Shown: positions 1-7,501 of the stretch, in pieces
Numbering within the stretch: the first letter of the stretch is position 1
Layout of the letters: each line of letters opens with the position of its first letter
Assembly (NCBI GenBank): GCA_027295435.1
Contig: JAPUKX010000330.1
Span: 1-9,261, forward strand
Reading direction: 5' to 3'
DNA: 9,261 bases
Origin: Planctomycetota bacterium
Lineage (GTDB): Bacteria; Planctomycetota; Phycisphaerae; Phycisphaerales; SM1A02
The notes under the pieces: generated by a model
The model's database searches: none
What the model was told of the DNA's origin: nothing
What the model saw: only the letters and a program-made list of their open reading frames with translations
Translations under genes and position numbers: made by a program

Positions 1-23
1 ATCGTTTGGAAGCGGTCGGTGGA

Positions 24-1457
24 TCAGGGGAACTCAATATCCGCATCCGACGGGCGTTGCACGATCGCCGCGATCGTCTTGGCCAGCGCTCCCTGAGCGG
101 TCTGCCGCCCCGGATCGGAATACCGCAGCGTTGAATCGGCCCAGGAACCGAGCCGCGACCAGTGGGATCTCATCTTGGCCTGCTGCAATGACAGGGGCAG
201 ATGCGGCGACGCCCGCTTGGGAAGGCTGAAGCGCCTCGACGTGGGCACCGGCAGCGGATTCATGTCGGCATGGCCTCGGCGAAGCAAGGCCCGCGTGAGC
301 ATGATCTGCCGCAAGGCCAGCAGCCGAAGTGTCGCGTCCTCGCAGCGCAGCTCGGTGCTGCCGCGGGCACGGCTGATCAATCGTCGGCCGTGCGTTCGGC
401 CGGCTCCCAGCAGCCCCCCGATCGCTGCCCCAGCAGCGGTGCCCGCGCCCAGGGTCGCGCCGCCCGACATCACATCCAGCACAAACCCGACGAGCGCGCC
501 TGCCGCCGCCCCGCCCCCGGCGTGAAGGCCAAACTGCTTCAGCGCCTCGGGACTGAACAAATCCAATCCCCATCGGCCGTTGATCAGAGCCCCGGCCTCA
601 AGCGGACAATCGTCCGGCCGGAACCGGAACAGTTCAAGAAGTTGATCCACACAGCGTTGCTCCCGATCACGAACGCCCTCCCGCAGCGCTTGGAGAGCCT
701 CGGCCGCCTCTTGGGAGCTGCTCACACGGACGCAAACCGTGTGAGCAGCGACATCGATCAGTAGGTCACCGATCACGTCGGCTGAGGCTTGGATCAACGC
801 CTCCCGCTGTCGGCGGCGCTCCTCAATCAGCGCGCGCAGCGTCTGCTCATGGGAATCAAGCATCGTGCGCATCTTCTCGTACAGCCGATGCTCGGACGCT
901 TCGTCAAGAACAACGGTATCGAACTCAGCGACCGCGTGCATGTTCACCCGGGCCAGATGCTCGCGCCAAGTCGGAACCTTAGCATCGGGGTCCGCGGTGA
1001 AGTTGAGCACGGGAACAACCGGCGTGGCACTGCGGGAGAGGATCTCTAATTCATCGCGATGCTTGCCTAGCACCCGGTCACGGGCGTCGATCACGTACAA
1101 CGCAATGTCGCTTCGGATCACCTGACGAATGGCCTTCGCCTCCTGAGAGAACCGCCCCCACGCCTCGGCGCTCTGCAGGAACTGGTTGAGGACATCGATC
1201 CCTTCGACGCGCCGATCTGCGGCCAGTGCATCCAGGTGATCGAGCAGGCCGATCGAATCTTCCAGCCCCGGCGTGTCGAACAGCTCCATGACCGTGCGCC
1301 CCTCCAGCAGAACCGACGTCCCCTCCACGTGATGGGTGGTTGCCGGCCGGTCGGACACCTGACCGAAGCCCACATCACGAGTAAGGGTGCGCAGCAACGA
1401 GGTTTTGCCAGTGTTTGTGTGCCCGACCACGGCCGCTGTAAGTAAAGGCAACCTCAT
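24..1457 (-). CDS. DUF3482-type GTPase (partner of DUF2868 membrane protein)
   Basis: A 477-residue P-loop GTPase with an N-terminal G domain (about residues 5-180) and a C-terminal DUF3482-like region. The P-loop is GHTNTGKT (12-19). Switch I is likely RPATTHHVEG (37-46), and G3 is DTPG (61-64) followed by LEDSIGLLDHLDAL, a characteristic stretch of this family. A canonical NKxD is missing; LNFTAD (151-156) stands at the G4 position. Residues 200-270 are charged and helical, possibly a coiled coil. Residues 312-352 are a Gly/Ala-rich hydrophobic stretch that could dip into a membrane. The ATG overlaps the upstream stop as ATGA, and AGGAGG lies seven bases before it, so the start is secure and translation is probably coupled to the DUF2868 gene. 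DUF2868/DUF3482 neighbours are a recurring pair in Proteobacteria. I know of no established cellular role. The family call is confident; function is unknown. Confidence 0.88.
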   Translation of the reverse strand: MRLPLLTAAVVGHTNTGKTSLLRTLTRDVGFGQVSDRPATTHHVEGTSVLLEGRTVMELFDTPGLEDSIGLLDHLDALAADRRVEGIDVLNQFLQSAEAWGRFSQEAKAIRQVIRSDIALYVIDARDRVLGKHRDELEILSRSATPVVPVLNFTADPDAKVPTWREHLARVNMHAVAEFDTVVLDEASEHRLYEKMRTMLDSHEQTLRALIEERRRQREALIQASADVIGDLLIDVAAHTVCVRVSSSQEAAEALQALREGVRDREQRCVDQLLELFRFRPDDCPLEAGALINGRWGLDLFSPEALKQFGLHAGGGAAAGALVGFVLDVMSGGATLGAGTAAGAAIGGLLGAGRTHGRRLISRARGSTELRCEDATLRLLALRQIMLTRALLRRGHADMNPLPVPTSRRFSLPKRASPHLPLSLQQAKMRSHWSRLGSWADSTLRYSDPGRQTAQGALAKTIAAIVQRPSDADIEFP

Positions 1458-3631
1458 CTTCCCGCCTCCTGGGCGAGGGTCACATCCAGACGATGGCGAA
1501 TCCCATCCAGCCAGGCCCGGGGCGAATCAGCGGAGCCCGCGTCGATCACGTCGGCGGCGTCCACGGCCTGCTCAAGGATTCGGGTGATGGCCGCTTCGTC
1601 TTTGCCTTGCAGTTCCAGCAGCAGAGCAAAGAGCGTTGCCGCCCGGATCGCGTCGCCGCGGTGCTCCGTCGGCGGTGAATCATCGTCGCTCTTCGCCGCC
1701 CCGCTGGGTCGAAACGCCTTCATGACAGCGGCGACCGCAGCGCCGAGAGCCGACCACATCGGCAGCGCCGCGATCGCGGCCGGGGAAACGAGCGTTGCCG
1801 CCGTGATGCAGCCAAGCGCGCCAGCCAGAGCGCCCGAAGCCAGCCACCGCGGACTGGATCGAAGTCGATCCGGCAACAGTCCCACCACGCGATCAGCTCC
1901 CGCTCGCAACGGCGCCATGAGATCACCTTTGAGCCCAACGGGAGCCCGAAGGAACATGCGCCAAGATGAATGGTCCTGGCGGTAGAGCGTTCCGATCGCC
2001 CGGTGCAAGAGAGCTTGATGTTTTACCTCGGCGATCGGCGGCCAACGACCAACATGCTCGACGATGAGATCGAACGCGGACTCAATGCGCCGCCCGGCCT
2101 GCGGCCCAGCGGCGCCGGCCCCGAGCAGCGCTTCGAGCTTGGTCAGACTCACATCGGTGCAATGATCCAGGTCCAATTCGATCACTCGCTGTGACGGCAA
2201 GCCGGCGGCGTCGGCCAGGATGCGCCAATCGTTGACCCGGCTGCGGACAGACTCGGCATCGCCGCGCCGGCGAAGCGATTCCCCGCCGCTGAGCACCAAG
2301 CCCAGCGGAGAACCGATCTCTCGCTGCAATGCGTCGAGGAACCCGCGGTGGCCGCGATCGGGCGTGGTCGTCAGCGAGCAGACCACCACCAGCACAGACG
2401 GCTCGGTCGAGGCAGCGGTGAGTTGTTCGAGAACGCGCCGGCGATCGTTGCCGTCGTCCACGAAACCAAGATCGCACCAGGATGTCCCTTTGATCGGAGG
2501 CGGCCACGCCGAAGCAGGCGGTTCCATCTCGAGAGCCAGCACGGCCGGCGGCCCCACTGGACGCTGGGCCCGAAGCGGCGACCGCTCGGGGGCATCAACC
2601 GCTTCGGCCCCGGGCCCATCGGACCGGTCATCGACCACACCAAGCCGCGCGCTTTGCGGCATCAACCGAGACTGCAAGCGAAGGTATCCCGGCCGGGTCG
2701 TATCCAACCGCCACCGATTCTTCGCGCGGCCGAGACGGTAAAGACATAACCCCAGCAACAAGAACCGCGGCGCCATTCCATAGATGACGAGACTTCCCAC
2801 CAGCAGTCCGGACCACGCGTGCCGCGTCTCTTTCGTGGTGTCCGGCGGCAGCGCGCCATCGCTGGCTGCGATCTGTTGGGGCGAAGGTGTGGGGAAGCCG
2901 AGCCTTCCCGGCACCCAGGCGAGTGTTTCCGTCAACCCGGTGTAGGTATCGGCGGAGAGGATCGTCGTTTCCCACACGAACCGGTAGTGCTTCGCGCTGA
3001 GCATAAGAACGACCAGTAGCAGACAAGCCGCGTTAAAGGCCAGCCACAGGCCGTGACTGATCGAGCCGAACATCCACCGGCCGATCGGCCCGCGGCCGAC
3101 AACACCGGCAGTGGCGTCTATAGCGGCGGCGTTCACGGCCCCTTTGTGCCAGCGACCGGCCAGACGTCGCCCCAACGTCATCGCCACTCCACCCAGCGAC
3201 ACGCCCGCGAGTCCGGCCGGACTCTTGACCATCATCACGATCCACGCGAGCAACAGCAGCGTCTGGATGCCGAGCAGCCCCCCCAGCGCCCAGAAGACGT
3301 TGACGGGCTGGTCCGCCAGGGCCGCCCGGGCCGCGCCGCCCCCCGCCGCCGCCGCAAGCACTAGACCGATCACGACGATCCAAATGAGCACCTGCCTCGA
3401 CCGTCGTAGCGCCTGCCTCAACTCGCCGACGATCGAGAGCGATCGCGCGCGAACAATCACCCGATGCTCGAAATCACCATCAACTTCGAGGGCGCGTGCT
3501 TCGGCAGAGGGTTCGCTGATCGCCGCGGCGCCGTCCCGCTCAATCGCGCGGACCGCTTCGGCGAGGAGTCGATCGGAGAACCCAATCGCGCCTCCTTCGG
3601 TTTCCGGGAGATTTTGGTCTGAGCGGACCAT
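1454..3631 (-). CDS. DUF2868 domain membrane protein with C-terminal extension
   Basis: A 725-residue polytopic membrane protein from the ATG at 3631. The reading frame stays open to a TTG at 3691 (745 residues), but that start has no visible ribosome binding site and adds an unconvincing lead, so I prefer the ATG, which itself has only a weak GGGG upstream. In 725-residue numbering, likely membrane segments are about 82-105, 112-134, 194-213 and 273-300. The motif FVWETTILS (218-226) just after the third segment is the hallmark I recall for DUF2868. A soluble part follows, with a hydrophobic strand PSVLVVVCSL (411-420) and then LGLVLSGGESLRRRGD (443-458). Near the end, 596-640 is a long Ala/Gly-rich hydrophobic stretch, followed by a charged helical tail. 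The family as I remember it is nearer 450-500 residues, so the last 200 or more may be an extension. It precedes the GTPase with a four-base overlap and follows the tatA-like gene, which suggests one transcript. Function unknown. Confidence 0.82.
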   Translation of the reverse strand: MVRSDQNLPETEGGAIGFSDRLLAEAVRAIERDGAAAISEPSAEARALEVDGDFEHRVIVRARSLSIVGELRQALRRSRQVLIWIVVIGLVLAAAAGGGAARAALADQPVNVFWALGGLLGIQTLLLLAWIVMMVKSPAGLAGVSLGGVAMTLGRRLAGRWHKGAVNAAAIDATAGVVGRGPIGRWMFGSISHGLWLAFNAACLLLVVLMLSAKHYRFVWETTILSADTYTGLTETLAWVPGRLGFPTPSPQQIAASDGALPPDTTKETRHAWSGLLVGSLVIYGMAPRFLLLGLCLYRLGRAKNRWRLDTTRPGYLRLQSRLMPQSARLGVVDDRSDGPGAEAVDAPERSPLRAQRPVGPPAVLALEMEPPASAWPPPIKGTSWCDLGFVDDGNDRRRVLEQLTAASTEPSVLVVVCSLTTTPDRGHRGFLDALQREIGSPLGLVLSGGESLRRRGDAESVRSRVNDWRILADAAGLPSQRVIELDLDHCTDVSLTKLEALLGAGAAGPQAGRRIESAFDLIVEHVGRWPPIAEVKHQALLHRAIGTLYRQDHSSWRMFLRAPVGLKGDLMAPLRAGADRVVGLLPDRLRSSPRWLASGALAGALGCITAATLVSPAAIAALPMWSALGAAVAAVMKAFRPSGAAKSDDDSPPTEHRGDAIRAATLFALLLELQGKDEAAITRILEQAVDAADVIDAGSADSPRAWLDGIRHRLDVTLAQEAGR
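1465..1470 (-). promoter_or_regulatory. Ribosome binding site for the DUF3482 GTPase
   Basis: A perfect AGGAGG on the minus strand lies seven bases before the ATG at 1457, inside the 3' end of the DUF2868 gene. It fixes the GTPase start and supports translation coupled to the upstream gene. Confidence 0.8.
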
Positions 3632-3718
3632 GGCCCCATGGTACGGGCAGCCGCTGAAGCAGGCCTTCGCGATCCGCGCGTCCCGAATCAACTGATTGGC
3701 AATCGGCGCTGGGCGATT

Positions 3719-4057
3719 TCAACGGGAGGGGTCGTCGGGGTCGATGCGGCTAGCGACCTCCTGCGGCTCGTCAGGCCCGGCGACCTGCTCTGGCGCCACG
3801 TCCGGCGAATCGAGTGCGGTGGCAGACCTTTGCTCGATCCGCTGGGGCGGCGAATGCTTGGACGACTCATCCTCGACGTCATCCTCGATACCCCTGATGC
3901 CTCGCTTGAACTCGACGATCCCCCGGCCGAGGCTCCGGCCGACCTCGGGCAAACGCCGGCCGAAGATGAGGAGGCCCAGGACAAGCAGCACAATCCACTC
4001 GGGGCCGCCGGGAAGGAAGAAGGCCAGGAACAAATCAAGAGAGCCTGAAGGAATCAT
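3719..4057 (-). CDS. tatA: TatA/E-family twin-arginine translocase subunit
   Basis: A 112-residue small membrane protein. TatA subunits oligomerise in the cytoplasmic membrane to let folded twin-arginine proteins through after TatC recognises the signal. After a short lead comes one membrane helix (about 18-33, GPEWIVLLVLGLLIFG), then the family signature FGRRLPEVGRSLGRGI (32-47) and an amphipathic helix running to about residue 58. The tail from about 60 is acidic and Pro-rich and probably disordered. E20 sits at the start of the helix, where TatA/B proteins carry a polar residue. No tatB or tatC is in the window, so this may be a stand-alone or extra tatA. The ATG has GAGGA seven bases upstream. 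It is the first gene of a probable operon with the DUF2868 protein, 87 bases away from that gene's ATG start or 27 from its TTG. Confidence 0.88.
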   Translation of the reverse strand: MIPSGSLDLFLAFFLPGGPEWIVLLVLGLLIFGRRLPEVGRSLGRGIVEFKRGIRGIEDDVEDESSKHSPPQRIEQRSATALDSPDVAPEQVAGPDEPQEVASRIDPDDPSR

Positions 4058-4064
4058 CGGGTCA

Positions 4065-4069
4065 TCCTC
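4065..4069 (-). promoter_or_regulatory. Ribosome binding site for tatA
   Basis: GAGGA on the minus strand lies seven bases before the tatA ATG at 4057, a good spacing, and supports this start. Confidence 0.6.
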
Positions 4070-4098
4070 GGGAAACCTGCTCGGTTCGAATCAGCATC

Positions 4099-4104
4099 AT
4101 TCTA
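4099..4104 (-). promoter_or_regulatory. Possible -10 element for the tatA operon
   Basis: TAGAAT on the minus strand matches five of six bases of the sigma-70 -10 consensus in the 147-bp divergent gap. Initiation about seven bases downstream would give a leader of roughly 35 bases that includes the ribosome binding site. No good -35 is found at 16-18 bp spacing, so this is tentative. I saw no convincing promoter for the plus-strand mltA gene in the same gap. Confidence 0.3.
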
Positions 4105-4204
4105 GCCCGCGAAGCCGGCCTCGACTTCCTCGGCTGAACCATCGGCGCGGCACGAGGGTGGGTGATGGCTGGCATACGCGGCAGAATCTCGATAGCCTGC
4201 CACC

Positions 4205-5452
4205 ATGAAACGAACCGATGTCGTCATGATTGGGCTCGCTCTTGGGGCAGTGCTCGGCTGCGCCCGCGAGCGGGTCGTCGGGCCCCCGTTGGAGCCCAAA
4301 CCGGATTACGCCCGGCCGCTGGCCGCCGGTAGCGAAGCGTTGCGGCTGATTACCGACCCCGCCCGGATGCCCGACCTGGCGGCGGCGTACCGCAACAGCG
4401 ATGCGTTGTTGGCTGAAGCCGTCGATCTCAGCCTGGCATGGTTCGCCGCCCCTTCGAGCCGGCAGTTCTTTCCCACACAAGGCATCACCCACCGCCAGGC
4501 CCAGGCCAGCCTGCTGGCGATGGGCGATCTACTGGCCGAGGGGCCCAGTGAAGAAGCGTTCGTGGCCGACGTCGGGCGACTGTTCGATATCTACGAATCG
4601 GTGGGATACGACGGCTGGGGCACAGTGCTGTTCACCGGCTACTACTCGCCGGTCTTTCGCGCCAGCCGAACGCCGACGGGGCCGTTCGTCCATCCTCTGT
4701 ATAAGCGACCAGGCGATCTGGCCACCGTACCGGTGACCGGCGAACCGCTGGGGCGACGCTTGGCCGATGGATCAATCGTGCCATACTTCACACGGGCACG
4801 AATCGAAGAGTCGCGGATGTTCGCCGGCAACGAGCTGGTCTGGCTCGATGATCCGCTGTCGGTGTACATCGTCCACGTCAATGGCTCGGCGAAGCTGCGG
4901 CTGATCGGCCCTGGCGAGTCGGGATTCATGTTCGTCGGCTATGCGGGCAAGACCGATCGGCCTTATACCGGCCTCGGCCAGTTGATCGTCGAGCAAGGCT
5001 TGCTACGACGCGACGAGCTCAGCCTGCCCGCGATCAAGCGCATCTACCGGCGCGATCCGAAGCTCGTCATGGATCTGATCTACGGCAACGAGAACTACGT
5101 CTTCTTCACCCAGTACCAAGGCGACAACTGGCCGGCGGGGTCGCTGGGTGTGCGGGTGACGGCCGAGCGCACGCTCGCCACCGACAAGAAGATCTACCCG
5201 CGGGGCGGGCTGGTGCTCGTGGACACCAAGGCAGTGACCTTCAGCGAAGGCCAACAGGATTTCCTTCAGTTCATGCTCGATCAGGACACCGGCGGGGCGA
5301 TCCAGGCCCCCGGCCGGGCCGATATCTTCATGGGGATCGGCAAGTCCGCCGAGATCCTCGCCGGCGGCCAGTACGCCGAAGGCCGGTTGTACTATTTCTT
5401 CCTCAAGCCGCAGTACGTGGACGAGTACCTGACCCCCCGCCTCACCGAATGA
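4205..5452 (+). CDS. mltA: MltA-type membrane-bound lytic murein transglycosylase (lipoprotein)
   Basis: A 415-residue lytic transglycosylase that would cleave the MurNAc-GlcNAc bond of peptidoglycan and leave 1,6-anhydro-MurNAc ends. The N-terminus is a lipoprotein signal with lipobox VLGC (16-19). The residue after Cys19 is Ala, not Asp, so under the usual +2 rule it should reach the outer membrane. The MltA barrel includes FTGYYSPVFRAS (143-154) with HPLYKRP (163-169) and a long middle section ending near 255. The C-terminal 3D domain holds LGVRVTAERTLATDKKIYPR (314-333), then DTGGAI (361-366), RAD (371-373) and IGKSAEILAGG (378-388). The catalytic Asp of the family lies in this 3D domain; D361 or D373 are the candidates, but I cannot assign which without alignment. 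No twin-arginine motif is present, so export should be by Sec. No clear ribosome binding site precedes the ATG. The gene runs opposite to the tatA operon and converges on the transglutaminase-like gene. Confidence 0.9.
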   Translation: MKRTDVVMIGLALGAVLGCARERVVGPPLEPKPDYARPLAAGSEALRLITDPARMPDLAAAYRNSDALLAEAVDLSLAWFAAPSSRQFFPTQGITHRQAQASLLAMGDLLAEGPSEEAFVADVGRLFDIYESVGYDGWGTVLFTGYYSPVFRASRTPTGPFVHPLYKRPGDLATVPVTGEPLGRRLADGSIVPYFTRARIEESRMFAGNELVWLDDPLSVYIVHVNGSAKLRLIGPGESGFMFVGYAGKTDRPYTGLGQLIVEQGLLRRDELSLPAIKRIYRRDPKLVMDLIYGNENYVFFTQYQGDNWPAGSLGVRVTAERTLATDKKIYPRGGLVLVDTKAVTFSEGQQDFLQFMLDQDTGGAIQAPGRADIFMGIGKSAEILAGGQYAEGRLYYFFLKPQYVDEYLTPRLTE

Positions 5453-5586
5453 GCTGCTAACAGCAAGTAGCCCGCACAGCGAATCCTACAGTTCATCTGA
5501 GTTCCGCCTTGCGCGAGGATCGTCGTAAAGAAGGGGGGAGAGCGTGCGCCAGGGAGTAGACTCCGCACAACAGACTGTACGCCAGT
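5453..5586. other. Convergent intergenic gap with a weak stem-loop
   Basis: This is the gap between the mltA stop and the stop of the minus-strand transglutaminase-like gene. At 5544-5568 an interrupted stem-loop can form: outer GTGC/GCAC and inner GGAG/CTCC around a TAGA loop, with a five-base bulge. There is no T-tract on either strand, so it is only a weak candidate for a shared terminator. I see no gene in the gap. Confidence 0.25.
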
Positions 5587-7416
5587 TCATCGTGGCGTGC
5601 GGATCGTGGAGCGGACGGCGGCGGCGTGCTGCCAGCGGCCGGCTTCGTCGAGGCGGTCGGCATAGAGATTGCCCACGCGGTAGAAGTTGCTCTGCTTATA
5701 GAATGGCCCGGCCATGTCCGGCGGCTTCTTGATGCTCGAAAACGCCCGCTCATAGAGCATGAGAACTTGGTTGCCCTTCCGGGCCTGGCGCAAGAGATTC
5801 TCCGCCCGCTGCAAGGCCGAGATCACGAACGGCCCGGCGTTAGCGTAGCGGCCGATGACATCCTCGTAGCACCGCCAGGCATTCGTCCGGTCGCCGGCTT
5901 GCTCCCACATCTTGCCCTGGGCCATCCGCACGGATGCGGCCAGATCGTGGCGGTTTCTGAACAAATCAAAAGCCCTGTTCCAAATGGCGTTCTGCTCGGG
6001 CACCTCATCGATGCTCTCGATCATCGGCCGAAGGATCGCCAGATAGAAATCGGGATACCGCGCGCCGCACAACCGATGCAGCACGCCCCCCCAGCGCTTC
6101 TTCTGCTCCAACGTCAGCTTGTCCGCCTTGGCAAGATCGCGCATGACCATCCATCCGCGGGCGTAGCCGGGTGAGATACGAAGGGCCTGCTCGATGAGTT
6201 CGAGGGTGGATTCGACGTCCGCTTGCAGCGCGGGTGATTCAGCCGGCGTCGCTTCTTCGCCGTCGAGGTTGTCCATCAATGCCTCGCCGGCCTCCGCCAG
6301 CTCGAGCAAGCGCACGGCCGCGTCGGTATACGCAGCGGCGGCGTGGCGGTCGGGACTCTTGATCGCCGTATGCTCCGCCAGCAACGACACGAAGCTGTCG
6401 GGGATGCGCCGCAGGCTCTGCGGGTCGAGCACGCTGCCCCGCACCTGGCGGTAGGCGGCGTAGCGCCCGATATCGAAGTTCCACCACGTCTGCTTTCTCT
6501 GGGCCTGGAGGAACCCGACCCATGCGTGGTTGACCCGGCTGTCTTTGCCGGAGGCGTAAGCCGTGGGCACGCCGATCGACTTGCCGACGGTCATGGCGAA
6601 GTACGCCTGGTCTGCGCACACCCCGCCGTAGCGCAGGATGTTGGGCAGGTTCCACCCGGCGAGGGTCACCTTCTTCGGTTTGCCCTTGCGGAAGTGATCG
6701 TAGTCGTAGTCGATCTCGAAGAAGCGGCCCCCCACCTCCGGATCGCCCGCATAGCGGTTCAAGGCCCACATCATCTCGTCGATGCTGGCCGTGGTGTCCA
6801 CGACGTAGATCAACAGCTCGGCCGGCACATTGCGGATGCCGAAGAACATCCGCCTCTCGTTGGCGGCGAAATAGTCGAAGATCACTCGGGGGTCCGGCGA
6901 CCGTCCGGTGTTCTCGTTGATCCGCCGTTTGAATGGCTTATCGTGGACCACGCAGATGGCGGCGGCGAGATTGCAATAGGTCTCGAGCATCTCGCCGCGG
7001 TGCTGCCGGAGCCGATCGAGCAGGGCATAGACCTCCGCCGGCTCCTCCTTATCGGATTTGATCAGAAAGGCCAGAGTCGTGGCGAGGTTGTGGTTTTCGC
7101 GCAGGTAGGCGAGCAGATCAAGACGAATGGACTGATCCGACGTACCGAGTTGCCGCACGAACCGCAGCGAAAAGGCAGCGTCACGAAACAGCGCTTTGTC
7201 ATCGGTGTCCGCAAAGGCGATGACACGATCGAATTGTGCTTGAAGTGTCCTCTCAGCCTTGGCGAAGTCGCCGGTCTCCTGTAGTTGATCGAGCGTGGCC
7301 GTGATGCTGCTGCGAACGTGCTCAGCGAGGTTTGACGGCGACGAGACGGCCGAGGCGGTTGTGGTCGCCATCAGCAGCACGAGGCTGCGAAATGTCATGG
7401 TCCAGGCCGCCGGCAT
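5587..7416 (-). CDS. Secreted transglutaminase-like cysteine protease-fold protein with helical tail
   Basis: A 609-residue protein with an N-terminal signal peptide: hydrophobic SLVLLMATTTASA (11-23) with a likely cut after ASA. Residues 27-160 look helical. The transglutaminase-like core is about 195-320, and the expected Cys-His-Asp triad is visible in order: C267 in GGVCADQAYF, H297 in VNHAWVGF and D315 in WNFDIGRY. This fold includes transglutaminases, peptidases and amidases, so substrate and reaction cannot be named. Residues 360-600 are helical and recall TPR-like repeats (for example 402-425 and 508-560), suggesting a protein-binding tail. The ATG at 7416 has no good ribosome binding site. 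An in-frame ATG at 7398 gives a more compact signal peptide beginning MTFRS and may be the true start. It lies 123 bp downstream of ubiD on the same strand but behind a hairpin and a possible promoter of its own, so it may be independently expressed. Confidence 0.75.
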   Translation of the reverse strand: MPAAWTMTFRSLVLLMATTTASAVSSPSNLAEHVRSSITATLDQLQETGDFAKAERTLQAQFDRVIAFADTDDKALFRDAAFSLRFVRQLGTSDQSIRLDLLAYLRENHNLATTLAFLIKSDKEEPAEVYALLDRLRQHRGEMLETYCNLAAAICVVHDKPFKRRINENTGRSPDPRVIFDYFAANERRMFFGIRNVPAELLIYVVDTTASIDEMMWALNRYAGDPEVGGRFFEIDYDYDHFRKGKPKKVTLAGWNLPNILRYGGVCADQAYFAMTVGKSIGVPTAYASGKDSRVNHAWVGFLQAQRKQTWWNFDIGRYAAYRQVRGSVLDPQSLRRIPDSFVSLLAEHTAIKSPDRHAAAAYTDAAVRLLELAEAGEALMDNLDGEEATPAESPALQADVESTLELIEQALRISPGYARGWMVMRDLAKADKLTLEQKKRWGGVLHRLCGARYPDFYLAILRPMIESIDEVPEQNAIWNRAFDLFRNRHDLAASVRMAQGKMWEQAGDRTNAWRCYEDVIGRYANAGPFVISALQRAENLLRQARKGNQVLMLYERAFSSIKKPPDMAGPFYKQSNFYRVGNLYADRLDEAGRWQHAAAVRSTIRTPR

Positions 7417-7423
7417 CGCTGGT

Positions 7424-7441
7424 CTATGATACCTATGATAC
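7424..7441 (-). repeat. Perfect 9-bp tandem duplication with twin -10-like boxes
   Basis: The plus strand reads CTATGATAC twice in a row. On the minus strand each copy contains TATCAT, matching five of six bases of a sigma-70 -10 box (7426-7431 and 7435-7440). It ends eight bases before the ATG at 7416. The repeat is certain; a promoter role is inferred and is weakened by the lack of a good -35. If the box nearer the gene is used, initiation would fall almost on the ATG at 7416, favouring the ATG at 7398. Confidence 0.45.
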
Positions 7442-7501
7442 CTGGGTTTCGGCTGATTGCTATGAGCGGATCCGTTTCGCCGTCGCCCTTTGGGTGACGC
7501 G

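Noticed and set aside
3632..3691. N-terminal CFSGCPYHG segment of the DUF2868 protein as a metal site
   Set aside because: It exists only if the TTG at 3691 is the start; that start lacks a ribosome binding site and the ATG at 3631 is more likely.
3111..3695. Plus-strand open frame of 194 codons opposite the DUF2868 gene
   Set aside because: Ser/Thr/Ala/Pro-rich translation typical of an antisense frame; the DUF2868 frame on the other strand has membrane segments and family motifs.
4083..4092. GGTTCGAATC, which resembles a tRNA T-arm
   Set aside because: The flanking bases do not pair as a T-stem and no acceptor or anticodon arm can be drawn around it.
4113..4135. Inverted repeat AGCCG/CGGCT in the divergent gap, as a possible operator
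   Set aside because: A five-base GC arm with a 13-base loop is expected by chance in this composition, and there is no second copy.
4205..4261. MltA as a Tat substrate because tatA is adjacent
   Set aside because: The signal has a single Lys-Arg and a lipobox but no twin-arginine motif; Sec export is the simpler reading.
6343..7284. Long plus-strand open frame of 313 codons opposite the transglutaminase-like gene
   Set aside because: It is antisense to a gene with a signal peptide and intact catalytic motifs; long opposite frames are expected at this GC content and its translation shows no recognisable domain.
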